Positions 8,286-18,567 of a DNA stretch of 64,000 bases are shown piece after piece. The stretch is from Silvania hatchlandensis. GTDB lineage: Bacteria > Pseudomonadota > Gammaproteobacteria > Enterobacterales > Enterobacteriaceae. The notes below the pieces were generated by a model. It saw only the letters and a program-made list of their open reading frames with translations, was not told where the DNA came from and did no database searches. The stretch spans positions 59,194 through 123,193 of the forward strand of contig NZ_JAMGZK010000038.1 in assembly GCF_025564065.1 (NCBI RefSeq). Reading direction: 5' to 3'. The position numbers were made by a program, and so were the translations under genes. Positions within the stretch are counted from its first letter, which is position 1. Each line of letters opens with the position of its first letter.

Positions 8286-9878
8286 TTATTTTATACCCAC
8301 TTGCCAGAATAAATGTTTGCCGAACGGGTCAATTTCGTAACCAGTGACCTCTTTACGCACCGGCTCAAATATCGTTGAGTGGGCAATCATTACCGCAGGC
8401 ATTTGATCGTGCATCATCTGCTGCGCTTCTTTGTACAAGGCCGTTCGTTTATCACGATCGGTTATTGATTTAGCTTCGGCAATAATTTTATCGAATGGTT
8501 GATAACACCATTTGGCCGAATTCGAGCCGCCGTTTGCCGAGGTACAGGTAAATAACGGACCGAAGAAGTTATCCGGATCGCCGGTGGCTGTGGTCCAGCC
8601 CATCAGCGCCGCCTGATGCTCGCCGCCCTTCACTCGCTTAAGGTATTCGCCCCACTCATAGGTGACCACTTTGGTTTGCACGCCGATTTTCGCCCAGTCG
8701 GCCTGGATCATCTCCGCCATGCGTTTAGCGTTCGGGTTATACGGACGCTGAACCGGCATCGCCCACAGATCGATTGTCATCCCGTTGGCAAACCCGGCCT
8801 CTTTCAGCAGCGCTTTAGCTTTTTCCGGATCGTAGTCGTAGTCTTTCAGCTCGCTGTCCGCGCTCCATACCCCTGGCGGCAGCAGGTTCTTCGCCGCCGT
8901 GCCGGTGCCATGGAAAACGGCCTCGATAATGGCCGGTTTGTTGATCGCCATCGCCAGCGCCTGACGCACTTTGACGTTATCCAGCGGCGCTTTTTGGGTG
9001 TTAAACGCCAGGAAACCGGTATTCAGCCCCGCCTTGCTCATCAGATTCAGATCTTTGTTTTCTTTCATCCGCGGCAGATCCGCCGGGTTCGGGAATGGCA
9101 TCACCTGACACTCGTTTTTCTCGAGCTTGGCAAAACGCACCGAGGCATCCGGCACGATGCTGAATACCAGACGGTCCAGCTTGGCCTTGCCCTGCCAGTA
9201 TTCCGGGAAGGCGGTAAAGAGGATCCGCGAATCTTTTTGATACTGCGCCAGCTTAAATGGCCCGGTACCAATCGGGTCCATATCGACCTTTTCCGGCGTG
9301 CCGGCTTTCATCATCGCGTCAGCATATTCCGCCGACAGGATCGAGGCGAAATACCAGGCTAAGTCGGCCACAAATGGCGATTCCGGGTGCGCGAGGGTAA
9401 AACGTACCGTCTGGTCATCGACCTTATCGATGGCGGTAATTAGTTTGCCAAACTCCAGACTTTCAAAGTTGGAATAGCTGCCGTTTGAGACGTTGTGATA
9501 CGGATGATTGACATCTTTCTGCCGCATAAACGAGAAGATCACATCATCGGCATTAAAATCGCGCGTCGGCGTAAAGGCCTTGTTGCTCTGGAACTTCACT
9601 CCTTTGCGCAGATGGAAGGTATACACCTTGCCGTCGTCGCTGACGTCCCAGCTCTCTGCCAGGCTCGGGACCAGTTCGGTTGTGCCTGGGGTGAAATCCA
9701 CCAGCCGGTTATAGACCGGCACCGCGCTGGCATCCACGCTGGTGCCCGAGGTATAGAGTTGGGGGTTAAAGTTTTCCGGCGATCCTTCGGAACAGTAGAC
9801 CAGCGTTTTGGCGGCAACGGTGGAACTGACCGTCAGCGCGGCGACGATCAGTGCCAGGGTTGTGAGGTTGCTTTTCAT
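8286..9878 (-). CDS. Periplasmic dipeptide-type (SBP family 5) substrate-binding protein, DppA-like
   Basis: A 530-residue periplasmic solute-binding protein with a signal peptide (MKSNLTTLALIVAALTVSSTVAA). The SBP family 5 core begins TLVYCSEGSPENFNPQLYTSG and contains ESWDVSDDGKVYTFHLRKGV. It resembles DppA in length and opening residues. The start is at 9878 because AGGAAAA precedes it and the signal peptide begins there; the frame runs 44 codons further upstream. No permease or ATPase genes are adjacent, so this orphan must share a Dpp/Opp-type transporter. It is divergent from a peptidase T gene, suggesting peptide scavenging. The ligand is unknown. Confidence 0.9.
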   Translation of the reverse strand: MKSNLTTLALIVAALTVSSTVAAKTLVYCSEGSPENFNPQLYTSGTSVDASAVPVYNRLVDFTPGTTELVPSLAESWDVSDDGKVYTFHLRKGVKFQSNKAFTPTRDFNADDVIFSFMRQKDVNHPYHNVSNGSYSNFESLEFGKLITAIDKVDDQTVRFTLAHPESPFVADLAWYFASILSAEYADAMMKAGTPEKVDMDPIGTGPFKLAQYQKDSRILFTAFPEYWQGKAKLDRLVFSIVPDASVRFAKLEKNECQVMPFPNPADLPRMKENKDLNLMSKAGLNTGFLAFNTQKAPLDNVKVRQALAMAINKPAIIEAVFHGTGTAAKNLLPPGVWSADSELKDYDYDPEKAKALLKEAGFANGMTIDLWAMPVQRPYNPNAKRMAEMIQADWAKIGVQTKVVTYEWGEYLKRVKGGEHQAALMGWTTATGDPDNFFGPLFTCTSANGGSNSAKWCYQPFDKIIAEAKSITDRDKRTALYKEAQQMMHDQMPAVMIAHSTIFEPVRKEVTGYEIDPFGKHLFWQVGIK

Positions 9879-9993
9879 CGCGTTTTCCTGTCTTTTAATT
9901 TGACGGCTAATGAATTTATTGTCGTGCCAAACCATAAATAACATTAAAGTGATTTTGCAAACACCTGATAACTCAAATAAAGAAGGATCCACC

Positions 9994-11223
9994 ATGTCAT
10001 CAGCGCTCACCAGACAATTAACCCAACGCTTTTTTCGCTACCTGGCCATTACCAGCCAGAGCGATCCAAAGGTGAAAACCCTGCCCTCCACGCCCGGCCA
10101 GCATGACATGGCGCGCGCGCTGGCGAAGGAGCTGGAATCGCTGGGTCTGGATGATATTGTGATCGACGAATTTGCCACCGTCACGGCGGTGAAAAAGGGC
10201 AACGTTCCCGGCGCGCCACGGATCGGGTTTATCACCCATATCGATACCGTCGACGTGGGATTATCACCGGATATTAATCCGCAAATTCTGACCTTCACAG
10301 GAGATGATCTCTGTCTCAACGTTGACAAAGACATCTGGCTGCGGGTCAGCGAGCACCCGGAAATCCTGGCCTATCCAAACGAAGCGATCATCTTCAGCGA
10401 CGGCACCAGCGTACTGGGTGCCGACAACAAATCGGCGGTCACGGTAGTGATGACGGTGCTGGAAAACCTCACTGCCGAGCATCAGCATGGCGATATCGTG
10501 GTGGCCTTTGTGCCGGATGAAGAGATCGGTCTGTGTGGGGCAAAAGCGCTGGATCTGAAGCGTTTCGATGTGGATTTCGCCTGGACCATCGACTGCTGCG
10601 AGCTGGGGGAGGTCGTCTACGAGAACTTCAACGCGGCGGCGGCGGAAATCCGCTTTACCGGCGTGACGGCGCACCCGATGTCGGCGAAAGGGGTGCTGGT
10701 TAACCCCCTGCTGATGGCGACCGATTTCATCAGCCATTTCGATCGCCAGCAAACCCCGGAACATACCGAAGGCCGCGAAGGCTATGTCTGGTTTAACGGG
10801 ATTCAGGCCGGGCAAAACGAAGCGGTGTTGAAGGCCAATATTCGTGATTTCGACCGAGACGGCTTTGCTGCCCGCAAGGTACAAATCGCCGAGGTGGCGC
10901 AGAAAATCGCCGCCCAGAACCCTACCGCGAAGGTGCACTGGCACATCGAAGATACCTACAGCAACATTAGCAATGCGGTCGGCGAAGATCGCCGGGCGAT
11001 CGACCTGATGTTTGCAGCGATGGAGAGTTTAGGCATCACGCCAAAACCGACCCCAATGCGCGGCGGCACCGACGGCGCAGCGCTCTCGGCGAAAGGACTG
11101 CTGACCCCGAACTTCTTCACCGGCGCCCATAACTTCCACTCGAAGTTTGAGTTTTTACCGCTGAAATCGTTCGAGGCCTCGTATCATACGGCCTTGCAGC
11201 TTTGTTTGCTGGCGGCGCGTTAA
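9994..11223 (+). CDS. pepT: Peptidase T (M20B tripeptide aminopeptidase)
   Basis: A 409-residue cytoplasmic zinc aminopeptidase (E. coli PepT is 408). M20 metal-site motifs are complete: [27 protein letters not shown] with the catalytic Glu pair, DCCELGEV and, near the end, [12 protein letters not shown]. It removes the N-terminal residue of tripeptides. The start at 9994 follows GAAGGATCC. In E. coli pepT lies at another locus, so this may be a second copy; the rest of the genome would decide. It is divergent from the DppA-like gene and its stop overlaps the end of convergent tehB by 4 bases. Confidence 0.92.
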   Translation: MSSALTRQLTQRFFRYLAITSQSDPKVKTLPSTPGQHDMARALAKELESLGLDDIVIDEFATVTAVKKGNVPGAPRIGFITHIDTVDVGLSPDINPQILTFTGDDLCLNVDKDIWLRVSEHPEILAYPNEAIIFSDGTSVLGADNKSAVTVVMTVLENLTAEHQHGDIVVAFVPDEEIGLCGAKALDLKRFDVDFAWTIDCCELGEVVYENFNAAAAEIRFTGVTAHPMSAKGVLVNPLLMATDFISHFDRQQTPEHTEGREGYVWFNGIQAGQNEAVLKANIRDFDRDGFAARKVQIAEVAQKIAAQNPTAKVHWHIEDTYSNISNAVGEDRRAIDLMFAAMESLGITPKPTPMRGGTDGAALSAKGLLTPNFFTGAHNFHSKFEFLPLKSFEASYHTALQLCLLAAR

Positions 11224-11816
11224 GCGGGTTTACGCGCCAGCATCGTAGCAAAACGCAGTTTAATGCGGTTACCTTCAGCGTCGGTGCGGTGTAACGCGCC
11301 GACGTCTTCGTTATATTTCTGCAGTTCCCAGCCCGCATAGTAGCCGCTCAGTTCGCCGGTTTTGAAGGCAAACGGGAAGCCGACGTTGCACGGGTAATCT
11401 TCCGTATCCATCGCTGCCACAATCAGGTTATAGCCACCCGGTTTGGTGCAGCGCTGCATATTGTCAATCAGACCCGGAATGGTGTTCGCTTCGAGGAACA
11501 TCATCACCACGGTCGACAGGATAAAATCGTACTCGCCGTCAAAACGCAGGCTGTTGAGATCTTTGATTGCCGACTGCAGATTGGTGATGCCCTCTTTCGC
11601 CTTGATGCTCTCGAGGTTATCGATGCTTGCCGCATTCTTATCCCACGCGGTCACGTCAAAGCCGTTCGCCGCCAGATACAGGCTGTTGCGTCCGTTGCCA
11701 CAGCCCAGATCCAGCGTTTTGCCCGGTTTAACAATCCCGGCGCTGTATACCACGTCGGAGTGAGTGCGGGTCATGCCATATTTTTCGGTAAAGTAGTTAT
11801 CATCAAACACAGTCAT
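11220..11816 (-). CDS. tehB: Tellurite resistance methyltransferase TehB
   Basis: A 198-residue SAM-dependent methyltransferase matching E. coli TehB (197 residues). Motif I is [19 protein letters not shown], followed by the acidic motif II region ([11 protein letters not shown]). It methylates tellurite and selenium compounds in the cytoplasm. Its start overlaps the tehA stop by 4 bases (ATGA), so tehAB is one coupled operon. Confidence 0.95.
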   Translation of the reverse strand: MTVFDDNYFTEKYGMTRTHSDVVYSAGIVKPGKTLDLGCGNGRNSLYLAANGFDVTAWDKNAASIDNLESIKAKEGITNLQSAIKDLNSLRFDGEYDFILSTVVMMFLEANTIPGLIDNMQRCTKPGGYNLIVAAMDTEDYPCNVGFPFAFKTGELSGYYAGWELQKYNEDVGALHRTDAEGNRIKLRFATMLARKPA

Positions 11817-12817
11817 TCTTTTTCCTCAGCTTGCATAAGCGTTGCTTTGTCTGCACGAACCAACAGTTTGCCCTGCATCAGCAGGATAAACGTGCGCACC
11901 AGTAAGAGCGCAATAATGGCGTTAGTAAAAATAAACAGCGGGATGGCGATAGCGTGAAACAGCCCGGACGGGCTGCTCTGGCCCAGATGCAGGCCGGTGG
12001 TGGCCAGCGCCGACACGCCGAATGAAAAGCTCCAGAACGACGCGTTAAACGGCTGCGACAGATACCAGGGCATCAGGCGCAGGGTAAACAGCAGTTGGAG
12101 CAGGCCGTAGCCAAACAGCATTTTGGCAAAGGTATCTGCTTCACCGCCGTTGACGGCAAACCAGGCGCTACAGGCCACCAGCGCGGGCGCCAGCTGAATG
12201 CCCAGCGAGGTGCGCAGCGTGGTGGGCAGCTCGCCTGCGCTGCGTAGCCGCTGCAGGATCACCGGTTCAAGGCTTAGCCAGGAGAAGACCCCCGCCCCCA
12301 GAAATACCAGCCCGGCATCGTGAAAGCCGAGCGCGCCGCAGGCCATGGCGCTGATAAAGTTGTTTGCCACCGTCGGCAGATACAGGCCAGGGGTGGTCGC
12401 CTCCTGGCTATGGGTGCCGCGCCACAGCCCGGCGGACTGCCACGAGGCATAGCTCAGCTGCACCACCACGCCGACGGTGAACAGCACCAACGCCAGCGGG
12501 CGATACCAGGGGACAAAACCAATCGCCACCAGCAAGGTGGTCGCCGGGAACAGGCTGACAAAACTGCTCATCACCGGATGGCGCATTTCGGCCAGCACGC
12601 TGCGCGGAAAGCGCACCACCCGGCTAATAAAGGCTACCGTCAACAGCAGCCAAATCACCATCGCCAGCGTCACCAGGATCTCCCCAGGCCAGCGCGTGAC
12701 GGGCCAAATGGTGCTGGCATAGCGCCAGGCAAATCCCATTCCGATAATACCCAGCACCATCCCGAAATAGCCGGACGGTAAATTAAGAACACCTTGAGTG
12801 CTTTTCTGACTTCGCAT
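11813..12817 (-). CDS. tehA: Tellurite resistance/dicarboxylate-type membrane protein TehA (SLAC1-like channel)
   Basis: A 334-residue inner-membrane protein with about ten helices, matching E. coli TehA (330 residues). It opens [20 protein letters not shown], and [20 protein letters not shown] marks the conserved middle. By family it is a homotrimeric anion channel related to plant SLAC1 that gives tellurite resistance with TehB. It is first in the tehAB operon and divergent from ydcK across a 122-base spacer. Confidence 0.95.
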   Translation of the reverse strand: MRSQKSTQGVLNLPSGYFGMVLGIIGMGFAWRYASTIWPVTRWPGEILVTLAMVIWLLLTVAFISRVVRFPRSVLAEMRHPVMSSFVSLFPATTLLVAIGFVPWYRPLALVLFTVGVVVQLSYASWQSAGLWRGTHSQEATTPGLYLPTVANNFISAMACGALGFHDAGLVFLGAGVFSWLSLEPVILQRLRSAGELPTTLRTSLGIQLAPALVACSAWFAVNGGEADTFAKMLFGYGLLQLLFTLRLMPWYLSQPFNASFWSFSFGVSALATTGLHLGQSSPSGLFHAIAIPLFIFTNAIIALLLVRTFILLMQGKLLVRADKATLMQAEEKE

Positions 12818-12939
12818 TTCTTTTAAACTATAAATAATATTTGAAATGCTAGTTTAAGGGGTTTCATTTCCGGATGCCATACTTTCGATCAACGTAAAGT
12901 TTGCTACGTTTAGTGGAGAGAACAACAGCGGAAACGGTG

Positions 12940-13920
12940 ATGAATAAATATCGACTCAGCGATGAAACCCGCCAGCACCACTGGCAAAACGGCGAGGCTA
13001 AGGCCGCAGTCACCGTGCGGCAGATTATCGCCGCCCGTGATTTCAGCGATGTGAAAAGCGGCACCCGAGGCGGCTGGGTGGATGATGAATCGGCGCTGTC
13101 GCAGGATCAGGACTGCTGGATCTATGACGAAAACAGCGTGGTGTTCGAGGGTGCGCAGGTGTGCGGCAACGCGCGTATTACCCAACCCTGCGTGATCAGC
13201 CATCAGGTGTGGATCGGCGATAACGTCTGGGTCGACGGGGCGCAAATCAGCCACGGGGCGCGAATCAGTGACAACGTCACGGTGCAATCGTCGGTGGTGC
13301 GCGGCGAATGCCATCTGTTCGATAACGCCCGCATTCTGCACAACAGCATGGTGATTGCCGCCAAAGGCTTAACTCCCGACCACGATCAGATCCTGAAAAT
13401 CTTCGGCGAGGCTACCGTCAGCCAGTCGCGGGTGGTGCACCAGGCGCAGATCTACGGCAATGCCATCGTGAGCTACGCCTTTGTCGAGCACCGCGCCGAG
13501 ATCTTTGAGAATGCGCTGCTGGAAGGCAACGAGGTGAATAACGTCTGGGTATGCGACTGCGCCAAAGTGTACGGCAACGCGCGCCTGCTAGCCGGGCTGG
13601 AAGAGGACGCCATCCCCACGCTGCGCTACAGCTCGCAGGTCGCCGAAAACGCGCTGGTCGAGGGAAACTGCGTCATCAAACATCACGTGCTGATTGGCGG
13701 CGAAGCCTGGCTGCGTGGCGGGCCGATTTTACTCGACGATAAAGTGGTGATCCAGGGCCGGGCGCGCATTCACGGCGAAGTGCTGATCGAGCATCATATT
13801 GAAATTACCGACGATGCGGTGGTTGAAGCACTGGACGGGGACGCGATTCACCTGCGCGGCGCGAAGGTGATTAACGGCGCGCAGCGCATTACGCGCACGC
13901 CGTTGCTGGGAGCATTATGA
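12940..13920 (+). CDS. ydcK: Left-handed beta-helix (hexapeptide-repeat) protein YdcK
   Basis: A 326-residue protein, the same length as E. coli YdcK. After a short N-terminal domain (MNKYRLS...), most of the protein is imperfect hexapeptide turns ([47 protein letters not shown]). These are typical of trimeric acyltransferase-like beta-helices. Function is not established. The start at 12940 (GTGATGAAT) is chosen because it aligns with E. coli YdcK; 13 in-frame codons lie upstream. Its stop overlaps the end of convergent rimL. Confidence 0.9.
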   Translation: MNKYRLSDETRQHHWQNGEAKAAVTVRQIIAARDFSDVKSGTRGGWVDDESALSQDQDCWIYDENSVVFEGAQVCGNARITQPCVISHQVWIGDNVWVDGAQISHGARISDNVTVQSSVVRGECHLFDNARILHNSMVIAAKGLTPDHDQILKIFGEATVSQSRVVHQAQIYGNAIVSYAFVEHRAEIFENALLEGNEVNNVWVCDCAKVYGNARLLAGLEEDAIPTLRYSSQVAENALVEGNCVIKHHVLIGGEAWLRGGPILLDDKVVIQGRARIHGEVLIEHHIEITDDAVVEALDGDAIHLRGAKVINGAQRITRTPLLGAL

Positions 13921-14463
13921 AGCGTAGATCCGGGCGTAGATATTCTGATCGTCAAAACGCCCGTTGAGGAACTCCGCCTCTCTCAGGCAACCTTCCAGCA
14001 GAAAGCCGTTGCGCAGCGCCACCTGGTTGCTGGCGTGGTTCGCGACCCGGCATTTGATCACAAAGCGGCGGATCTCATTGCGCTCGACGTAGTAGCCAAT
14101 AAACGCCTGTAATGCCTGGGACAAGATACCCTGCCCCTGATGATCTTCATCCAGCCAGTAGCCGATATAGCCCGTTTTATTCAGCGGCTCGATGGCATTA
14201 AACGACAGCACCCCTACCAACGCCCCATCGTTAAACATCAGGAACATTTTGGCGTAACCGCGCTGATGCAGCATCTGGTTGCTCTGCAGGTTCTGCCTGC
14301 TGTCCTCTTCCGATCCCACATACTGCGGCCAGTTAAGCGATTCCTGCAGCCACTGGCGATTTTTGACCACCAGCTTGTGCAATTCACTGGCGTAACGCTC
14401 GTCGGCGGCGCGCAGTTCGAGACGCTCAGTGACAGGGATAATTTCTTCGGTGATTGCGGTCAT
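13915..14463 (-). CDS. rimL: Ribosomal protein L7/L12 N-terminal serine acetyltransferase RimL
   Basis: A 182-residue GNAT protein (E. coli RimL is 179). Acetyl-CoA-binding motif A is [21 protein letters not shown]. The opening [10 protein letters not shown] and the closing [25 protein letters not shown] are typical of the RimJ/RimL branch. RimL acetylates the N-terminal Ser of L12 to make L7. In E. coli the small gene ydcH lies between opgD and rimL; here the 131-base gap holds only a palindromic repeat. Confidence 0.93.
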   Translation of the reverse strand: MTAITEEIIPVTERLELRAADERYASELHKLVVKNRQWLQESLNWPQYVGSEEDSRQNLQSNQMLHQRGYAKMFLMFNDGALVGVLSFNAIEPLNKTGYIGYWLDEDHQGQGILSQALQAFIGYYVERNEIRRFVIKCRVANHASNQVALRNGFLLEGCLREAEFLNGRFDDQNIYARIYAS

Positions 14464-14483
14464 AGTCCCTCAATGTAGTCGCC

Positions 14484-14578
14484 TGCTCCCCCTCACCCCA
14501 ACCCTCTCCCTGAATGGAGAGGGGGCCGACCGTGCCAATTTTTTTGTGAGGATCCCTCAGCCCTCAAGGGAGAGGGAA
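14484..14578. repeat. Palindromic intergenic repeat between opgD and rimL
   Basis: The gap contains CCCTCTCC (14502-14509) pairing with GGAGAGGG (14516-14523) around CTGAAT, preceded by CCCCCTCACCCCAA. A third arm, AAGGGAGAGGG (14566-14576), can pair with the first instead. This CCCTCACCCCAACCCTCTCC...GGGAGAGGG layout recurs between genes in many gammaproteobacteria. Here it sits just after the opgD stop and may form its 3' end. No T run follows the stem on the minus strand. Confidence 0.6.
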
Positions 14579-14594
14579 CCGTACGAGCCACCCA

Positions 14595-16250
14595 TTAACG
14601 CATTATGCGGTCATCCACATACTGCCGTTTATCCGCTGCTGGCGGATAGTAGTGGTACATCCAGGTCTCACTGATTGCCTCGCCCTGACAGCGCAGGAAC
14701 ATCCGCATATCCACCGGCTCGGCGTCGTCGCTGGTCGGATACCAGTCAAACAGAATGCGGTAGCCGTCGAACGGCTCGACGTACAGAATTTCAATCTGCT
14801 TCGCTTCCCCGTTGGACAGCGTGATCACCGGCTCGATCCCTTTCGGGGCCGCGGCTTTCAGATCGCCGCCGACAAAGTCGATGGCGAAACGGCGCGCCCA
14901 CACTTTCGGGTAGTGTTCACCGGGTGCCCAGCCTTCCGGGAAGCCGCCCATACCGCTGCGGGTGGCTAACACATTCGCCAGCGGGGAACGCACCGGAGGT
15001 TTGGCGCTCCAGTACAGACGGTACTGGTAGTCGAGGGAATCCCCGGCTTTGATCGGTTTTTCCGGCTGCCAGAAGCAAACCACGTTATCCAGCGTTTCGC
15101 CGGTGGTTGGGATCTCCATCAGGCCGACGGTGCCTTTGCCCCACTGATTGCGCGGCTCGACCCACAGGCTTGGGCGTTTGTTGTACCAGCCCATGATGTC
15201 CTGATAGTGCGAGAAATCGCGATCCAGCTGCAGCAGACCAAAGCCTTTCGGGTTTTTGTCGGTATAAGCGTGGAACTGCAGCTTTTGCGGGTTATTCAGC
15301 GGACGGCAGATCCACTCCCCGTTGCCGCGCCACATCGCCAGACGATCGGAGTCATGGATCTGCGGGTGAATGGTGTCGCACATCCGGCGCTCGTTATTGC
15401 CGCAGGCGAACATGCTGGTCATCGGGGCGATCCCCAGCTGCTGGATGTCCTTGCGGGCATACAGATGGTTGTCGACGTCCATGATCACCTGGTTCTTCTC
15501 ACAGTGGATCACGAACTTATAGGCACCGGTGATACTCGGGCTGTCGAGCAGGGTATAAACGGTAAAGGTGGTGTCCCCTGGCTTGACGGTTTCGAACCAG
15601 AAGGAGGTAAAGTCCGGGAACTCTTCGGTGCTATCAGCGTAGGTATTCAGCGCCAGACCACGGGCAGAAAGGCCATACTGGTAGGTATCATCTACCGCGC
15701 GGAAGTAGCTCGCGCCAAGGAACGAGACGATGTCGCGACGCGCCAGCTCCGGCGCCTTAAAGGCACGGAAGCCCGCAAAACCTAAATCGCTCTGGCCTTC
15801 CAGCTGTTTGGTGTCGACGCCCGCGTCATGGTAGTTAAACAGCTCCGGGCGGAAGTGAATTTCACGCGCCTGCGACGTTTGGTTATCCAGCGAGAACATG
15901 CGCACCCGGCGGCGGAAGCCCATCCCAACGTGGAAGAACTGCACGTCCAGCTGACGGTTTTCGATGTTATTCCACAGGGAATGTTTTGCGTCGTACTGGA
16001 TGCTGTTGTACGCCTGCGGCGTCAGCGTGGCCAGCGTGTCTGGCAGCGGACGCGGCGCCCCGCCCCACGGAGTTTGCGCCAGGTCATGCGCCATGGATTG
16101 CAGCACAGAAAAGTCGAAACGACGGCTCTGACCGTCCGCAATGTCCGATTCAGCCGCATTGGCCGCACGGGAGAAAAGCGTGGCGAGCCCGGTAGTGCTG
16201 CTCAGTGCAGCAACGGCCAGTGAGCCTTGTAAAAAACGTCTGCGATTCAT
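14595..16250 (-). CDS. opgD: Osmoregulated periplasmic glucan (OPG) biosynthesis protein OpgD (MdoD)
   Basis: A 551-residue periplasmic protein equal in length to E. coli OpgD, which adjusts the backbone structure of osmoregulated periplasmic glucans. The N-terminus [17 protein letters not shown] carries a twin-arginine export signal, consistent with Tat export of OpgD. The MdoG/OpgG-type beta-sandwich core opens [20 protein letters not shown]. The start at 16250 places the Tat motif at the N-terminus; 21 further in-frame codons lie upstream. It is monocistronic here, followed by a palindromic repeat. Confidence 0.94.
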   Translation of the reverse strand: MNRRRFLQGSLAVAALSSTTGLATLFSRAANAAESDIADGQSRRFDFSVLQSMAHDLAQTPWGGAPRPLPDTLATLTPQAYNSIQYDAKHSLWNNIENRQLDVQFFHVGMGFRRRVRMFSLDNQTSQAREIHFRPELFNYHDAGVDTKQLEGQSDLGFAGFRAFKAPELARRDIVSFLGASYFRAVDDTYQYGLSARGLALNTYADSTEEFPDFTSFWFETVKPGDTTFTVYTLLDSPSITGAYKFVIHCEKNQVIMDVDNHLYARKDIQQLGIAPMTSMFACGNNERRMCDTIHPQIHDSDRLAMWRGNGEWICRPLNNPQKLQFHAYTDKNPKGFGLLQLDRDFSHYQDIMGWYNKRPSLWVEPRNQWGKGTVGLMEIPTTGETLDNVVCFWQPEKPIKAGDSLDYQYRLYWSAKPPVRSPLANVLATRSGMGGFPEGWAPGEHYPKVWARRFAIDFVGGDLKAAAPKGIEPVITLSNGEAKQIEILYVEPFDGYRILFDWYPTSDDAEPVDMRMFLRCQGEAISETWMYHYYPPAADKRQYVDDRIMR

Positions 16251-16449
16251 GCCTGAAAAAACGTCCTTATGGTCGTGGGGAGTAAGGTTTCGCATCGGGC
16301 GAAACGACGGCAAGAAAGAACATCATTAAGAGGCACAGCCTAAACAAAAACGATTGAGAATCCAATTATTGACAGGTGATTAAACAAGCAAAGTGCGAAA
16401 GATTTATCTGTCGAGGGGAATCGCCTGAAACGCGGGTAAAGAAACGGTT

Positions 16450-16484
16450 AAAAAAGCCCCTGTTGGACATCGTCAACAGGGGCT
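16450..16484 (-). terminator. Rho-independent terminator after the amino-acid binding protein gene
   Basis: AGCCCCTGTTG (16455-16465) pairs with CAACAGGGGCT (16474-16484), an 11-bp perfect stem. On the minus strand it is followed by six T (complement of 16450-16455). It lies 18 bases after the stop of the gene at 16502. Confidence 0.88.
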
Positions 16485-16501
16485 AAAAGGTCAGGATTTT
16501 T

Positions 16502-17275
16502 TTATTTTACGCTGACATCGATGCCCGGGAAGTACTTCTGAGCGAGCTTGTCGATGGTGCCGTCAGTGCGGACTTTATCAATGGCGGCATCAAGCTGTTT
16601 TTTGGTTGCGTCATCACCTTTACGCAAGCCAAAACCGATCCCGCTGCCGAGGATGGTGTCATCAGAGACTGGCTTGCCGATAAAGCCAAACCCTTTCCCC
16701 TGCGGCTTGCTCAGGAACCCGGCCTGCCCGGCGGCGGACATCACCAGCGAAGCGTCGATGCGGCCATTCAGCAAATCAGCCCATGCCATGTTCTGATCTT
16801 TATACGACACCACGTTGACACCGTGCTTTTCCCAATGCTCTTTCGCGTAGGTTTCCTGGATAGAACCCTGCAGAACGCCGATGGTTTTACCCTTCAGCCC
16901 GTCTGGCGTGGCGTCTACCGCGCTACCCGATTTGCCCACCAGTTGGGACGGAATGCGGTAGATCGGCTGGGTAAAGTCGATGCTCTGGCGGCGCTGGTCG
17001 GTGATGTTCATCGCCGAGTTGATGGCATCGAATTTCTTCGCCACCAGGCCCGGGATCAGTGCATCAAACGAGGTTTCAACCCAGTTGCACTTCAGCGCAG
17101 CCGCCGCGCAAATCGCGTTGCCGAGCTCAATATCAAACCCTTCCAGCTCACCTGCGGCATTACGGCTCTCAAAGGGCGGATACTCGGCTTCTACGCCATA
17201 ACGTAATTCGGTTGCGGCGAAAGAAGAGAACGAACACAGCAACCCCAGGCCGACAACGAAGGCTTTTAATTTCAT
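16502..17275 (-). CDS. Polar amino-acid ABC transporter periplasmic binding protein
   Basis: A 257-residue SBP family 3 protein with signal peptide MKLKAFVVGLGLLCSFSSFAA. The core carries ELRYGVEAEYPPFESRN near the N-terminus, GFDIELGNAIC, and MNITDQRRQSIDFTQPIY, all typical of the HisJ/ArtJ group. The start follows AAGGAG. It begins 11 bases after the aminotransferase stop, so the two are co-transcribed. No permease or ATPase is adjacent. The linkage to a methionine-aminotransferase-like enzyme suggests an amino-acid or keto-acid ligand, but the sequence does not specify it. Confidence 0.9.
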   Translation of the reverse strand: MKLKAFVVGLGLLCSFSSFAATELRYGVEAEYPPFESRNAAGELEGFDIELGNAICAAAALKCNWVETSFDALIPGLVAKKFDAINSAMNITDQRRQSIDFTQPIYRIPSQLVGKSGSAVDATPDGLKGKTIGVLQGSIQETYAKEHWEKHGVNVVSYKDQNMAWADLLNGRIDASLVMSAAGQAGFLSKPQGKGFGFIGKPVSDDTILGSGIGFGLRKGDDATKKQLDAAIDKVRTDGTIDKLAQKYFPGIDVSVK

Positions 17276-17286
17276 AACTGAACTCC

Positions 17287-18459
17287 TTAGCGTGGTTTTA
17301 CCCGACACAGGGCCTGCGCACCTGCCCGTAAAGTCGCCTCATCTTTGGCAAAAGAGAGACGTATTAATTTGTTATCTGTCCCGTCGGTATAAAACGCCGA
17401 GAGCGGGATAGTGGCAACACCGTAGTCAATAATCAGCCGTTTCACCATCTCGCTGTCGCTTTCATCGCTGAAATGGCTGTAGTCCGCCAGCAGGAAGAAC
17501 GACCCGGCGCTCGGCAGCAGGCGGAACGGAGATTCCGCCAGCAGGTTGACCAGCAGATCGCGCTTGCGCTGATAAAAGGCCGCCAGCGACAGCCAGGTTT
17601 GGGGATCGGCCATATGTTCGGCAAAGGCGTGCTGCATAGGGGTATCGGCAGAGAACATCAAAAACTGATGGATTTTACAGATCTCGTCCATCAGCTCCGC
17701 CGGAGCAACGCAGTAGCCGACGCGCCAGCCGGTGACGTGATAGGTTTTGCCGAACGACGAAATAATCACGCTGCGCTCTGCAAGCCCAGGATGGGTCGCC
17801 ATGCCGTGATGCGGCACGTCGTCAAACACCACGTGCTCATACACTTCGTCAGAAAGAATAATGATATCGGTATGACGGGTGATCGCCGCCAGCTGTTCCA
17901 GATCGTTCGCCGAGAAGACCTGCCCGCTCGGGTTATGCGGCGTATTGACGATAATCATCCGGGTGCGCGAGGTCACAGCGGCGCGCACTTCATCCCAGTT
18001 CACCGCAAAATCCGGCACCGTCAGCTTGATGGCTACCGGCGTGGCGCCCTGCAGACGCACAATTGGCGCGTAGCTGTCGAACGACGGCTCGAAGTAAATC
18101 ACTTCATCGCCAGGGTGAACCAGCCCGCTGATCGCCGAATAGAGTCCTTCGCTGGCGCTGGCGGTGACTAACACTTCGCTGGCGGGATCGTACTGGGTGC
18201 CGTACAGCGCGGCGATTTTACTGGCGATACGCTCTTTCAGCGCTGCCAGCCCGGTCATCGAGGCATATTGATTGTGCCCGGCCTGCATCGCCCGGTGCAC
18301 GCCCGCAATCAGCTCAGGATCGCAGGAAAAGTTCGGAGCCCCCTGAGAAAGGTTGATGGCATTGTGCTCCGCAGAGAGCTGACCGATAACGGTAAAAATG
18401 GTGGTGCCAACGTCCGGCAGTTTGGAACGGGTCTGTATCGGGGTACGCAGAGTCATCAT
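17287..18459 (-). CDS. PLP-dependent aminotransferase, methionine aminotransferase (YbdL)-like
   Basis: A 390-residue fold-type I aminotransferase. Landmarks are INLSQGAPNF near residue 36, NTPHNPSG (substrate/PLP contact), LSDEVYEHVVFD, and the PLP lysine in SSFGKTYHVTGWRVGYCVAP. The opening RSKLPDVGTTIFTVIGQLSA closely follows E. coli YbdL, which prefers methionine, histidine and phenylalanine. In E. coli ybdL is elsewhere, so this is probably a paralog. It is followed after 11 bases by an amino-acid binding protein and is divergent from a LysR gene. Confidence 0.9.
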   Translation of the reverse strand: MMTLRTPIQTRSKLPDVGTTIFTVIGQLSAEHNAINLSQGAPNFSCDPELIAGVHRAMQAGHNQYASMTGLAALKERIASKIAALYGTQYDPASEVLVTASASEGLYSAISGLVHPGDEVIYFEPSFDSYAPIVRLQGATPVAIKLTVPDFAVNWDEVRAAVTSRTRMIIVNTPHNPSGQVFSANDLEQLAAITRHTDIIILSDEVYEHVVFDDVPHHGMATHPGLAERSVIISSFGKTYHVTGWRVGYCVAPAELMDEICKIHQFLMFSADTPMQHAFAEHMADPQTWLSLAAFYQRKRDLLVNLLAESPFRLLPSAGSFFLLADYSHFSDESDSEMVKRLIIDYGVATIPLSAFYTDGTDNKLIRLSFAKDEATLRAGAQALCRVKPR

Positions 18460-18525
18460 AAATCCCTTCTCGTGGATATTGCATAACTATTCAACCCAAA
18501 CTCCGTTGCCGCGACAACCGAATTG

Positions 18526-18546
18526 TTGTCATAATAGCCATGACAA
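18526..18546. promoter_or_regulatory. Palindromic LysR-type operator TTGTCAT-N7-ATGACAA
   Basis: TTGTCAT (18526-18532) and ATGACAA (18540-18546) form a perfect inverted repeat in the divergent spacer, 22 bases before the LysR start. Its T-N11-A geometry fits a LysR-type recognition site. It probably controls both the aminotransferase-binding protein operon and the LysR gene. Confidence 0.55.
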
Positions 18547-18567
18547 AAAATCATACCTGGAGGTGAT

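Noticed and set aside
8616..9362. 248-codon plus-strand open frame
   Set aside because: Antisense to the dipeptide-type binding protein, with no family features of its own.
14464..14594. Search for ydcH between opgD and rimL
   Set aside because: The gap is only 131 bases, filled by a palindromic repeat, with no open frame of the right kind.
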